64,000 nucleotides of DNA from an uncultured Bacilli bacterium (GTDB lineage: Bacteria > Bacillota_I > Bacilli_A > RF39 > UBA660): positions 1-64,000 of the forward strand of contig CAKPGL010000003.1 in assembly GCA_934154785.1 (NCBI GenBank), given 5' to 3'. Below, one piece after another: positions 8,984 through 16,956 of the stretch. Within the stretch, counting starts at the first letter, position 1, and the number at the start of each line of letters is the position of its first letter. The notes under the pieces are model-generated. The model had not been told where the DNA came from. It was given only the letters and a program-made list of their open reading frames with translations, and searched no databases. The translations under genes were made by a program, and so were the position numbers.

Positions 8984-9360
8984 CCACTATCATTATCAAC
9001 AGTGCTTTCATCAACTTTATACGTATAATTTTCTGTACCCGCTACTTTGGTAATATTAATTTTTAAACATTTACCAAATTTTTTATTAGTCTTAGGATTA
9101 TTAATGTCGGTATCAATAAATCCTACTAAATCTTTTAAATAAATACTTTTTACTTCATTATCACTAGTTGGTAAAGTAAAAAAATGTTCACTAGCCCATC
9201 CTTTTGCAGCTTCTTCAATATTACTTATTTGAACCTTATATAAATTATCTTTTTGATTTTTTAAAGTACCCGCTACATTAGGAATAATTATTAAACCTAG
9301 TATTCCTAAGACTACTATTACTGCAAGTAATTCTATTAAAGTAAATCCATTTTTTCTCAT
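8977..9360 (-). CDS. Type IV prepilin-like protein (pseudopilin)
   Basis: It starts MRKNGFTLIELLAVIVVLGIL, a textbook class III prepilin signal: cut after Gly, Phe +1, Glu +5. A hydrophobic helix and the helix NQKDNLYKVQISNIEEAAKGWA follow. Two cysteines in the C-terminal half (FGKCLKI and DNDSGC) may form the usual D-loop disulfide. The start at 9360 gives eight bases to the AGAGG site; ATG 9366 is too close. It is the first gene of the pilin/licD/licC/glycosyltransferase operon. Confidence 0.85.
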   Translation of the reverse strand: MRKNGFTLIELLAVIVVLGILGLIIIPNVAGTLKNQKDNLYKVQISNIEEAAKGWASEHFFTLPTSDNEVKSIYLKDLVGFIDTDINNPKTNKKFGKCLKINITKVAGTENYTYKVDESTVDNDSGC

Positions 9361-9452
9361 ACCCATAACCTCTATTTTAAGTATAATATACTTTTTATAT
9401 TTTTTCAATAGTTCAATTTAGGTATTTTACTTTGTATTAGATTGTTTCATAA

Positions 9453-9501
9453 TAATATAATAAAACCGCAATAAAGCAAATATCACGGTTTTATTATATT
9501 A
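9453..9501 (-). terminator. Terminator hairpin with 16-bp perfect stem
   Basis: TAATATAATAAAACCG (9453-9468) is perfectly complementary to 9486-9501, with a T-rich 3' arm. It follows the deacetylase stop at 9524 and separates it from the pilin/lic operon. Confidence 0.7.
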
Positions 9502-9523
9502 AAAAGTATTATAAATTAAATAC

Positions 9524-10714
9524 TTAATACGTAATTATTTCTAAATTATTATTAGGACTTATTAAATCTTTATCTTTATCTTTTACTACAATAGTATCTT
9601 TATTACCATCTGATATATACTTTGTTTTATCTAGTATATTAAAATTATACTTGATATCAAAATCTGCACCATTATTATCATATGCTCTAATTCGTTTTAA
9701 ATAAGTTTTATCAAAATTTTTATGGAATGGGGATAGTTCACTTTCCCAACCTACTCTAAGTAAGGATTCTGTTTTATAGGATTTATTATTATAAGTACCT
9801 TCTAAAATATATTGAAAATTTTGATGAGTCTTAGAATAAGGTTCACCAAATGGTAAGGCTACTATTGGTACGTATTTATTTCCTATAATATGTTCTAACT
9901 TTTCATACTGTTTGCCAATTTCTTTTATAGTTTGTTCCTTAGTAGTACTTGCTAAAGAAGTATGAGTAGTAGTATGATTACCTATATCATAGTTATGTTC
10001 TATAAGCCATAATAATATTTCTTCATTATATTCACTCTGATTAAATAAGTTACTATTTATAAAAAAAGTAGCGGTTATATTATAATCAGGGTATTTATTT
10101 TTAAACTCTTCTAATATTCCTACAGCACTATTAGGATCTATTATTAATTTACCAGAATCATCTCTACCTAGAACTTTAATATTATTAGAAAGGCCATCAT
10201 CAAAAGTAAGTATAATTGGACTATAACCTAGTTTTACATCAATAATACCATTTACATAATCTATTAATCTAATCATACGATAGTTATTTTGATAGTAAAA
10301 TTCTAAATCTTCTTTAAAAGCTTTAGCGGTTCTTTGATAACCTGCCACATCAATATTACCACCAGTATATTTATTATCAGTTATATTTTGAATACCATGA
10401 TACATCATTATAGGTACATTACCAAGTTCATTTACTTGAAACTTTTCATATAATTCAGACTTATTTTTACCTAAAGATAATGTTATTTTTAATGTATTAT
10501 CATCTAAAAATTCTTGATTAATAACTTTGTTTTCTTCTACATTGACATCATAAGTTTTTTCTACTTCAAGATTTATTTTATATTTATTACAATATTCCTC
10601 TACCTCTACTAAATTTTTATTTACAAAACTAGGTATTTCATCATCCTTAAATGAAAATAATAGTATTAATACTATTCCGGTAATTAAAAACAATAATAGT
10701 AATATTTTTTTCAT
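9524..10714 (-). CDS. Membrane-anchored polysaccharide deacetylase with PASTA-like domain
   Basis: A single N-terminal TM helix (residues 4-22) is followed by a PASTA-like segment (NKNLVEVEEYCNKY...VINQEFLDDNTLKITLSLG). The NodB catalytic domain comes next: VPIMMYHGI, the metal/base motif LTFDDG, and the histidine motif GNHTTTHTSL with both His present. Motif 3 appears as LPFGEPYSK. These enzymes remove N-acetyl groups from peptidoglycan or other surface glycans outside the membrane. The PASTA-like unit may target it to cell wall. Start 10714 has a GGTGAT site. Confidence 0.85.
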   Translation of the reverse strand: MKKILLLLFLITGIVLILLFSFKDDEIPSFVNKNLVEVEEYCNKYKINLEVEKTYDVNVEENKVINQEFLDDNTLKITLSLGKNKSELYEKFQVNELGNVPIMMYHGIQNITDNKYTGGNIDVAGYQRTAKAFKEDLEFYYQNNYRMIRLIDYVNGIIDVKLGYSPIILTFDDGLSNNIKVLGRDDSGKLIIDPNSAVGILEEFKNKYPDYNITATFFINSNLFNQSEYNEEILLWLIEHNYDIGNHTTTHTSLASTTKEQTIKEIGKQYEKLEHIIGNKYVPIVALPFGEPYSKTHQNFQYILEGTYNNKSYKTESLLRVGWESELSPFHKNFDKTYLKRIRAYDNNGADFDIKYNFNILDKTKYISDGNKDTIVVKDKDKDLISPNNNLEIITY

Positions 10715-10815
10715 AAGATCACCAATTATATTATTTACGCATTTTAATTATTAATACTAATATATTTTACCTATTCCAAAAATAATAAAATGAATAAATT
10801 ATAATAGGTGATCTT

Positions 10816-10992
10816 ATGAATAATAATTGGTTTAATAGGCGTGGTGGTTGGTGTTGTGGTTGTGGTATATGTCTTATTATTCTAATATATCAAATTATTT
10901 TAACATTCTTTATTTTAACAAGATTTAATTTGTTTTTAATATTTTTGTTTTTTATATTATTTGGTTTCTTCTTTTTTCGTATAATATGGTGA
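10816..10992 (+). CDS. Small Cys-rich membrane protein, hypothetical
   Basis: This 58-residue frame starts MNNNWFNRRGGWCCGCGICL and continues as one long hydrophobic stretch (IILIYQIILTFFILTRF, LFLIFLFFILFGFFFF) to a TGA. The ribosome site GGTGATCTT precedes the ATG. The CCGCGIC cluster could bind metal or form disulfides. It is divergent from the deacetylase gene and its last 36 bp overlap the 3' end of the convergent ysxE-like gene. I do not recognise the family. Short plus-strand genes of this kind (compare 16654) recur here and may be sporulation genes. Confidence 0.5.
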   Translation: MNNNWFNRRGGWCCGCGICLIILIYQIILTFFILTRFNLFLIFLFFILFGFFFFRIIW

Positions 10993-11853
10993 AACAATAC
11001 TTTCTGCTTTATAAATATAATCTATCATTCTAGTAACCTTTTTGCAACACTCGTATTCATTGGTAATAAATTCTACCTTTTCTGGCATAGACATTAATAT
11101 AAACAATAATTGTCTTTCCTCTTCTAATAAAGGATAATTCTTTTCATAACGTCTCAATAAAGAAGAAAACTCTATATCTAGTCCATCATTTCTATAAAGT
11201 TTATACAAATCAAAAATAGGCATATCTATTCTTGATTTATCCCAACTAATTAAGTAAGAATTATTATTACGAAAGAAATGCTTTAAACTAAGATTATTAT
11301 GAATAATAACTAATCTTTTTTTTTGACTTTTTTTTACTTTTTCATACCATTTATCCAATTCATTTTTACAAAATGATAATGCTGAAATTATTTTTGAAAA
11401 ATTTCGTGCGAATAAATATTCTGCAGGTCCTGGATAAACTTCAGTATCTATAATAGTAATCATGTCATTATAATAACTTTCAAGATATAAAATATTATTT
11501 GTAATATCTTCATATATCTTTTTATATTCATCTTCAGTTATTTCTTTATAATGAGTAGTTTTATTATGTAAAAGAGACACTAAATCAATTAAATCAACTG
11601 CCTTTTGTTCATTTGGTATAGAGTAATTTTCTATATACTCAAATATATCAAATATATCATCATCTTTACTAATATTTTCTGGGTAATAATGAAAAGCTCT
11701 AGAATTTAAATAAGCATATATTTTTTCATTATGAACTTTACTTTTTAAAACATATTTACCTTCATTTGTATCTACAATAATAACGTTACCATTTTTTTCA
11801 TATCTAAATGGACAAAGATTATACTTTTTTAAAGTATCATTTATTATTTTCAT
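10957..11853 (-). CDS. Spore-coat kinase-fold protein, YsxE/CotS-like
   Basis: The 298-residue protein has a degenerate protein-kinase-like fold. KYVLKSK is in the position of the ATP-binding lysine near residue 35, and VIIHNNLSLKHFF with ISWDKSRIDMPIFDLYKLYR forms the catalytic-loop and DFD-like region near residues 185-220. It overlaps the spoVID-like gene by 17 bp, the same pairing as spoVID-ysxE in Bacillus, which fixes the assignment. Catalytic activity is doubtful since key residues vary (HNNLSLKH in place of HGDLH.GN). It probably acts as a coat assembly protein. Confidence 0.75.
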   Translation of the reverse strand: MKIINDTLKKYNLCPFRYEKNGNVIIVDTNEGKYVLKSKVHNEKIYAYLNSRAFHYYPENISKDDDIFDIFEYIENYSIPNEQKAVDLIDLVSLLHNKTTHYKEITEDEYKKIYEDITNNILYLESYYNDMITIIDTEVYPGPAEYLFARNFSKIISALSFCKNELDKWYEKVKKSQKKRLVIIHNNLSLKHFFRNNNSYLISWDKSRIDMPIFDLYKLYRNDGLDIEFSSLLRRYEKNYPLLEEERQLLFILMSMPEKVEFITNEYECCKKVTRMIDYIYKAESIVSPYYTKKEETK

Positions 11854-12592
11854 ATAAATAAGGAATTATAATTTTATCACCAATAGAAATTTCTTTTAAA
11901 TCATTATATTTTTCTAAATCTTCTTTAGTTATTTGATACTTAGTAGTTATTTGTTCTAAAGAATCGCCTTCTCTTACAATATATACTTTATAAGTACGAT
12001 ATTCTTCTTCTGTAGTTCCAAAACTTGTAAATAAAGGTTTAATTTCTTCATCTTCTATACATCTATCACTTTCTTCTTTAGTTTCTACTACAGTTTCTTC
12101 CTTTACTTCTTCTTGTACATCATTAATCATATTTTTATCCACCTCTTTCTCTTCTAAAACTTCTCTTTCTTCTTGTCTTTCAGGAATACTTATATCTTCT
12201 TTTTGTAAATCCGCTTCAAATTCTTCAATTGTAGAATGTTTAATAGGTATTTCATTTATAATATCTTTTTCTTCTAATTTATCTATTAAAACATCTATAT
12301 TTACTTCAAGTATTTTTGAATCTATTACTTCATAATAAAAATCATCTATATTTATTTGTACTTTATCTAAATTATAATTTTCATTTAATTCTATTTCACA
12401 AGGAATATTAAATTCAAATGGGTCTGTAGTTACACTAGTTTCAGTCATTTTATAATCTCCAGTGATAATAAAATCACCTTTTATAGTAGTATCACTTATT
12501 GGTGATAATGTATGTTCTAAAGAAATACTAGTTATTTCCCCAACATTAGTTTTAAAATATATTTGCTTTTTAAATGGTATTATCTTTTTCAT
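11837..12592 (-). CDS. spoVID: Spore coat morphogenesis protein SpoVID-like (LysM)
   Basis: An N-terminal beta-rich domain (residues 1-120) is followed by a Glu/Lys-rich acidic linker. A C-terminal LysM module follows (YIVREGDSLEQITTKYQI...DLEKYNDL..ISIGDKIIIP). This is the SpoVID architecture: the N-terminal part helps encase the spore and the LysM binds cortex precursor. It lacks a signal peptide, as expected for a mother-cell protein. Start 12592 is chosen for GGAGGAACT; the ATG at 12607 overlaps that site. The paired ysxE-like gene supports the call. Confidence 0.82.
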   Translation of the reverse strand: MKKIIPFKKQIYFKTNVGEITSISLEHTLSPISDTTIKGDFIITGDYKMTETSVTTDPFEFNIPCEIELNENYNLDKVQINIDDFYYEVIDSKILEVNIDVLIDKLEEKDIINEIPIKHSTIEEFEADLQKEDISIPERQEEREVLEEKEVDKNMINDVQEEVKEETVVETKEESDRCIEDEEIKPLFTSFGTTEEEYRTYKVYIVREGDSLEQITTKYQITKEDLEKYNDLKEISIGDKIIIPYLYENNK

Positions 12593-12618
12593 AGTTCCTC
12601 CAATCATTATAAATATAT

Positions 12619-12647
12619 GAAAAAAAGAAATAGTTATGCACTATTTC
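12619..12647 (-). terminator. Weak terminator after the gene at 12641
   Basis: GAAATAG(n7)CTATTTC followed by a T run on the minus strand, overlapping the stop of the upstream gene. Confidence 0.5.
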
Positions 12648-13324
12648 AATTTAATAGATTTATTAATATTATTAAGAATAGATAAAGTTGAATTTTTTAA
12701 AGAATTATCTAAAATACTAGGATCTTCATTTATATAGTCCATACATTTTTCTCCTATAGTTTTGGTTTTTTTCAAAAACTCTAGACTTACTAATAATTTA
12801 GGATAATTATCCATAATAGTGTCAATAGCACAGGCATATAAATCAGGATTTAACTGAAATAAAGGAATTGCCTCGTTTACAAATGTATCTTCATCTTGTA
12901 AATAAAAATGTACTATAAAAAATATAAATTCTCTAATTAATATGTATAAATTTATTGCATTTTGTTCTTCAGCATCACTAGGAGAAATAGCTTTGTCAAA
13001 TGCTGGTGTTATACTATTTAATAAAATAATACAATTATTTATTTTATCTATAATCTCTTCTCTATCTTGCTTATTTTGAAATTGATAATCGAAGCGAATA
13101 TCACTTAGTACGCCAAGAATGCTTTTCCTTTGTTCAAAATCAATTATTGGAATCTGTTCTTCTTTATAAAGTTTTTCAATTGTCGCTAATAACTTTTTTA
13201 TTGTATCTAATTGAAACAATTTTTCTTTTACACCATTTAACTTTTGTATTTCAAAATAGTCACCACCAAATGATAAAGATGCTATTAAAGAATCAACATA
13301 TATACTTTCTAAAATTTCTTTCAT
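12641..13324 (-). CDS. Hypothetical alpha-helical protein coupled to lon
   Basis: I do not recognise this 227-residue protein. It is predicted helical and cytosolic, without signal or TM, with acidic and leucine-rich segments. Its ATG overlaps the lon stop by 4 bp (AAAGGATATTTTT site inside the lon end), so the two are made together. It might be an adaptor or partner of the protease, but that rests on position only. Confidence 0.7.
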   Translation of the reverse strand: MKEILESIYVDSLIASLSFGGDYFEIQKLNGVKEKLFQLDTIKKLLATIEKLYKEEQIPIIDFEQRKSILGVLSDIRFDYQFQNKQDREEIIDKINNCIILLNSITPAFDKAISPSDAEEQNAINLYILIREFIFFIVHFYLQDEDTFVNEAIPLFQLNPDLYACAIDTIMDNYPKLLVSLEFLKKTKTIGEKCMDYINEDPSILDNSLKNSTLSILNNINKSIKLK

Positions 13325-15633
13325 AAAAATATCCTTTCATATATTTCACTATAATCTTCTATCTTGATAATTTCTATTCCATTTAATAAATCCTTAGAAG
13401 CTTTAGTTAAATCAACAGAGTTATCTTTAGGTATAAATATAGTTTTTAAATTATTATAATGTGCTATTTCTATCTTACTTAAAGTATTACCAATAGGTAG
13501 TACTTCACCTAGTAAAGATATTTCGCCAGTCATAGATATATCATTAGGAATAATTTTTTTCTTAAAGGCACTAATTATACCTGTAACAAGCGCTACACCT
13601 ATACTAGGGCCATCCTTTGTTATTTCATAATGTGGTAAATTAATATGAATATCGTTTTCTAATAAATCAGCAATCTTTATTCCAAACTTACTAGCATTAG
13701 CTCTTACGTAGTCTAGTGCTACTAAAGCACTTTCTTTTAATTCTAAGCCAGCATTACCAGTTAAAATTAAATTACCTTGTCCTTTATAATAAGTTACTTC
13801 TACTGGAAATAAATCTCCACCACTTAAAGTATATCCTAGGGAATAAACTTTACCTATACTAGGTTTATTTAAAATAGAATACTTAGTAAGTCTAGGTCCT
13901 AAGTACTTAGGAATGTTATCTACAGTAATTTTTATATTACTTACTTTAATTTGATTAACTACAATAGTTTTAACTATCTTACGAATTATTTTATCTATTT
14001 GACGCTCTAATTCTCTAACTCCTTGTTCTTTAGTATAGAACTTAATAATTTCCTTTAGAGCATCATCACTAAATTCAATATAATCTTTATTTAACTCATA
14101 TTCTAAACATACATTAGGTATAATATGGCGTTTACATATCTCTAGTTTTTCTTGTTCTGTGTATCCATCTATATAGATAATTTCTAAACGATCTCTTAGT
14201 ACTGCAGGAATACACTCTACATCATTAGCGGTTACTATAAACATAACATTTGATAAATCAAATTCTTCTTCCACATAGTTATCACTAAAATGCTTATTTT
14301 GTGTTTTATCTAACACTTCCAATAATACATTAGCGGGATCTCCTTTAATATCTTTACCCATTTTATCTATTTCATCAATAAGAAATAAAGGATTGCTACT
14401 TTGACATTTCTTTAATCCCTGAATAATTCTACCTGGAGCAGCACCAATATAAGTCCTTCTATGTCCTATTAATTCAGCTGGGTCATTAACTCCACCTACT
14501 GATATTTTAGCAAATTTCCTTCCAATACTAAAAGCTATATTATACGCTAAAGTAGTTTTACCTACACCTGGAGGGCCTACTAAACATATGATAGGGCTAT
14601 TGACATTATTTGACATTTTTTTTACAGCTAAATATTCTATTATTCTATTTTTAACTTCCTCAATACCATAATGTTTTTGATTTAAAGTAGATATTACATC
14701 ATTTAAATTTTCATTATCCTGAGTTTTATTATTCCAAGGAAGTTTTAGTAAATAATCAATATAATTCCTAACAACTGATGATTCGAATGAATTAGCCATA
14801 TTTTCATAACGATATAATTCTTCTCTTAAACGATTTATAACATGTTCTGGAGCATGCAATTCATTTACAGAATTAGACAATTTTTCTAAATCATTATTTA
14901 CAAGTTGGCCATCGCCTAACTCCTCTTTTAACATCTTAATTTTTTCACGTAATAAATATTGTTTCTGATTATTTTCAATTCCTTGTTGAATTTTTAAATC
15001 AATATCTTTTTCAATATTAAACTTTTGTTTTTCAGTATAAATATCTTCTAAAATCATCTGACAGCGATGAACACTATTAAATTCTTTTAAATATTCAAGT
15101 AATCTTTCATATGACAGTGGTAAATCAGGTACTATTAAATCTGTCATATCATCTAAATTATCAACGTCATTAATTTCTGTTAAGAAACTATTACTAATAT
15201 ATGGAACTGTATGAACACAATCTTCTAATTCTTTATATAACTTCTTTGTCAATATTGCTTCTTCCGTTGTGGGAATATCCTGTTTTGCAACAGATGAAAC
15301 AATACTTTCTAGTATTTCATTTTCTCTATCCAAGTTTAAATATTCGTGAATAAAAACTCTTTTGATACCTTTTATAATTACTCTAGTTTTACCATTAGGT
15401 AAATCTATTTTATGAATGATTTTAGCAAGTACACCAACATTTGATAAATCCCTTAGTTTAGGAGCTTGTTCTAACTTATTTAAATTATACGAAATTAAAA
15501 CATTATTATCATGAAAAAATTCTGATTCACTAATAATATTTTTACTTAATTCATTATCAAATTCTAATTTTATCTCATTATTAGGAAATAAAATATTATT
15601 ATTTAAAAGGACTGTTGGTAAACTTAATTTCAT
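13321..15633 (-). CDS. lon: ATP-dependent protease LonA
   Basis: Lon degrades damaged and regulatory proteins in the cytosol. An N-terminal LON substrate-binding domain (about 1-190) and coiled coil precede the AAA+ module with Walker A GPPGVGKTTLAY near residue 352 and Walker B LFLIDEIDKM. The C-terminal protease domain has the catalytic Ser in KDGPSIGVAL near 676 and the Lys in TLSKIEIAHY about 40 residues on. At 770 residues it is of normal LonA length and appears intact. In Bacillus lon also lies in the spoVID neighbourhood. Confidence 0.96.
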   Translation of the reverse strand: MKLSLPTVLLNNNILFPNNEIKLEFDNELSKNIISESEFFHDNNVLISYNLNKLEQAPKLRDLSNVGVLAKIIHKIDLPNGKTRVIIKGIKRVFIHEYLNLDRENEILESIVSSVAKQDIPTTEEAILTKKLYKELEDCVHTVPYISNSFLTEINDVDNLDDMTDLIVPDLPLSYERLLEYLKEFNSVHRCQMILEDIYTEKQKFNIEKDIDLKIQQGIENNQKQYLLREKIKMLKEELGDGQLVNNDLEKLSNSVNELHAPEHVINRLREELYRYENMANSFESSVVRNYIDYLLKLPWNNKTQDNENLNDVISTLNQKHYGIEEVKNRIIEYLAVKKMSNNVNSPIICLVGPPGVGKTTLAYNIAFSIGRKFAKISVGGVNDPAELIGHRRTYIGAAPGRIIQGLKKCQSSNPLFLIDEIDKMGKDIKGDPANVLLEVLDKTQNKHFSDNYVEEEFDLSNVMFIVTANDVECIPAVLRDRLEIIYIDGYTEQEKLEICKRHIIPNVCLEYELNKDYIEFSDDALKEIIKFYTKEQGVRELERQIDKIIRKIVKTIVVNQIKVSNIKITVDNIPKYLGPRLTKYSILNKPSIGKVYSLGYTLSGGDLFPVEVTYYKGQGNLILTGNAGLELKESALVALDYVRANASKFGIKIADLLENDIHINLPHYEITKDGPSIGVALVTGIISAFKKKIIPNDISMTGEISLLGEVLPIGNTLSKIEIAHYNNLKTIFIPKDNSVDLTKASKDLLNGIEIIKIEDYSEIYERIFL

Positions 15634-15670
15634 GCTAAAACCTCCCGTTAAATTGGTTTTTATTATATAG

Positions 15671-15703
15671 CAAAAAAATAGAAAAGTCCATTACTTTTCT
15701 ATT
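15671..15703 (-). terminator. Rho-independent terminator
   Basis: AATAGAAAAGT(n4)ACTTTTCTATT with a seven-T run on the minus strand, after the deacetylase-like gene. Confidence 0.75.
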
Positions 15704-15719
15704 AAAATAATATAAATTT

Positions 15720-16571
15720 TTATTCTTCTAAAAGTGTACTTAAATTTACTACCTTTAATCCTTTTGAATTAATATATTCTAAAGCATTGGAAAGTTCTGA
15801 AGCTGTATTCTTATTAATATTAATAGATATAATACTACCAGATGAAATATTTTTCATTAAATTAGCTAACAAATTATTTTCAATAATAATACTAGGTAAT
15901 ATTGTATAATGTTTATTTTTAGAACAGGTATTTAATAAATCACTACTTTTTTCTTCAGTATAACAATAATAATTTGTTTGACTACTATTTATTTTTATTA
16001 AAGTTTGAAGTAATTTAAAGTTTTCATTATCAACATTATTTGTTTCATTAAGAACCCCAAATACATAGTTTTTATTAGATAAATTTTTAATTTTATTTAT
16101 ATTATTACTTGCCCAGTCATAAGAAATAAAAAGATTAGCAGTCATTTTATTTTTATCTAATAAATCAATGATATTATCTATATTTTGTTCTTTATCAATT
16201 TTAAAAATAATAGCTATTTGTTTCTTACTTTTATTTCCACTTACTATATATTTATCATAATTATCCTTAATAGAAATAGTAGGTAATTCTTTTTTATAAA
16301 CAAATAAACTATCATTATAATATCCTACTTTTTTCATAGTCTGATAACTTTTTTCAATATCTACTACTCTACCACTAATACCAGGAACAATTTCATCTTC
16401 ATTTATTTTAGCGTTAATACTATGTATTTCTAAAGCCTCTTTATTTTCTTTTACCGAAGTCATAATGCTATCATTTTCTTTCATGACATTAGTAGTTTTT
16501 TCCGTTAAAATAAAACTAAAACAAATCAAAATAGAAAGACCAATCATCTCTAAAGTTTTTTTCAAATACAT
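15720..16571 (-). CDS. Membrane-anchored, degenerate polysaccharide-deacetylase-like protein
   Basis: After an N-terminal TM helix (MIGLSILICFSFIL) the ectodomain follows a NodB-like layout. KKQIAIIFKID stands where LTFDDG would be, followed by IDLLDKNKMTANLFIS, and a C-terminal SIISININ and ALEYINSKGLKVVNLSTLLEE strand-helix unit. The catalytic Asp pair and the HxxxH histidines are absent, so it is probably inactive and perhaps a glycan-binding protein. It resembles the YlxY/PdaB group in shape only. The start is unsure: ATG 16571 overlaps a GGGTGAT site that is better spaced for TTG 16565. Confidence 0.55.
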   Translation of the reverse strand: MYLKKTLEMIGLSILICFSFILTEKTTNVMKENDSIMTSVKENKEALEIHSINAKINEDEIVPGISGRVVDIEKSYQTMKKVGYYNDSLFVYKKELPTISIKDNYDKYIVSGNKSKKQIAIIFKIDKEQNIDNIIDLLDKNKMTANLFISYDWASNNINKIKNLSNKNYVFGVLNETNNVDNENFKLLQTLIKINSSQTNYYCYTEEKSSDLLNTCSKNKHYTILPSIIIENNLLANLMKNISSGSIISININKNTASELSNALEYINSKGLKVVNLSTLLEE

Positions 16572-16653
16572 CACCCAATTAAATATATGAAATTAATATC
16601 TAAAATCACACAAATTTAATAAAAACATACCATATTGTGAAAGGAGTTTTACA

Positions 16654-16905
16654 ATGAATCCAAATAACTTTAATTATAATTATAATTTTCCTATGAATCA
16701 AATATCTAGTTTTCAACCAAAACAAAATATAAATCAAGATGAAAGATTTATAGGTGGTGCTTTTGCATTTCCATTCTTACTTGGAGGTGTAACTGGTGCC
16801 GCTATTGCTCCAGCATTCTTTGGAGGTTACAATAGACCACCATATTATAATAACTACTATCCACCATATCCAGGTCCATACTATCCAAGACCATACTATA
16901 GATAA
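16654..16905 (+). CDS. Small Pro/Tyr-rich spore-coat-like protein
   Basis: This 83-residue protein begins MNPNNFNYNYNFPMNQ. It has a Gly/Ala/Phe-rich middle (FPFLLGGVTGAAIAPAFFGGY) and ends in a run of Pro-Tyr units (PPYYNNYYPPYPGPYYP). The composition resembles small coat or coat-crosslinking proteins (YppG/CotX-like) of spore formers; I cannot name an orthologue. A strong GAAAGGAG site precedes the ATG, and a terminator follows. It is a single plus-strand gene between minus-strand genes near spoVID and ysxE. A mother-cell sporulation role is inferred. Confidence 0.65.
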   Translation: MNPNNFNYNYNFPMNQISSFQPKQNINQDERFIGGAFAFPFLLGGVTGAAIAPAFFGGYNRPPYYNNYYPPYPGPYYPRPYYR

Positions 16906-16936
16906 AAGGTATTGATTTTGTTCAATACCTTTTTGT
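16906..16936. terminator. Bidirectional terminator between coat gene and rny
   Basis: AAAGGTATTG (16906-16915) pairs with CAATACCTTT (from 16923). A T run lies on the plus side and the complementary A run on the other. Confidence 0.8.
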
Positions 16937-16956
16937 TAGAATAATTAAAAAGAAGC

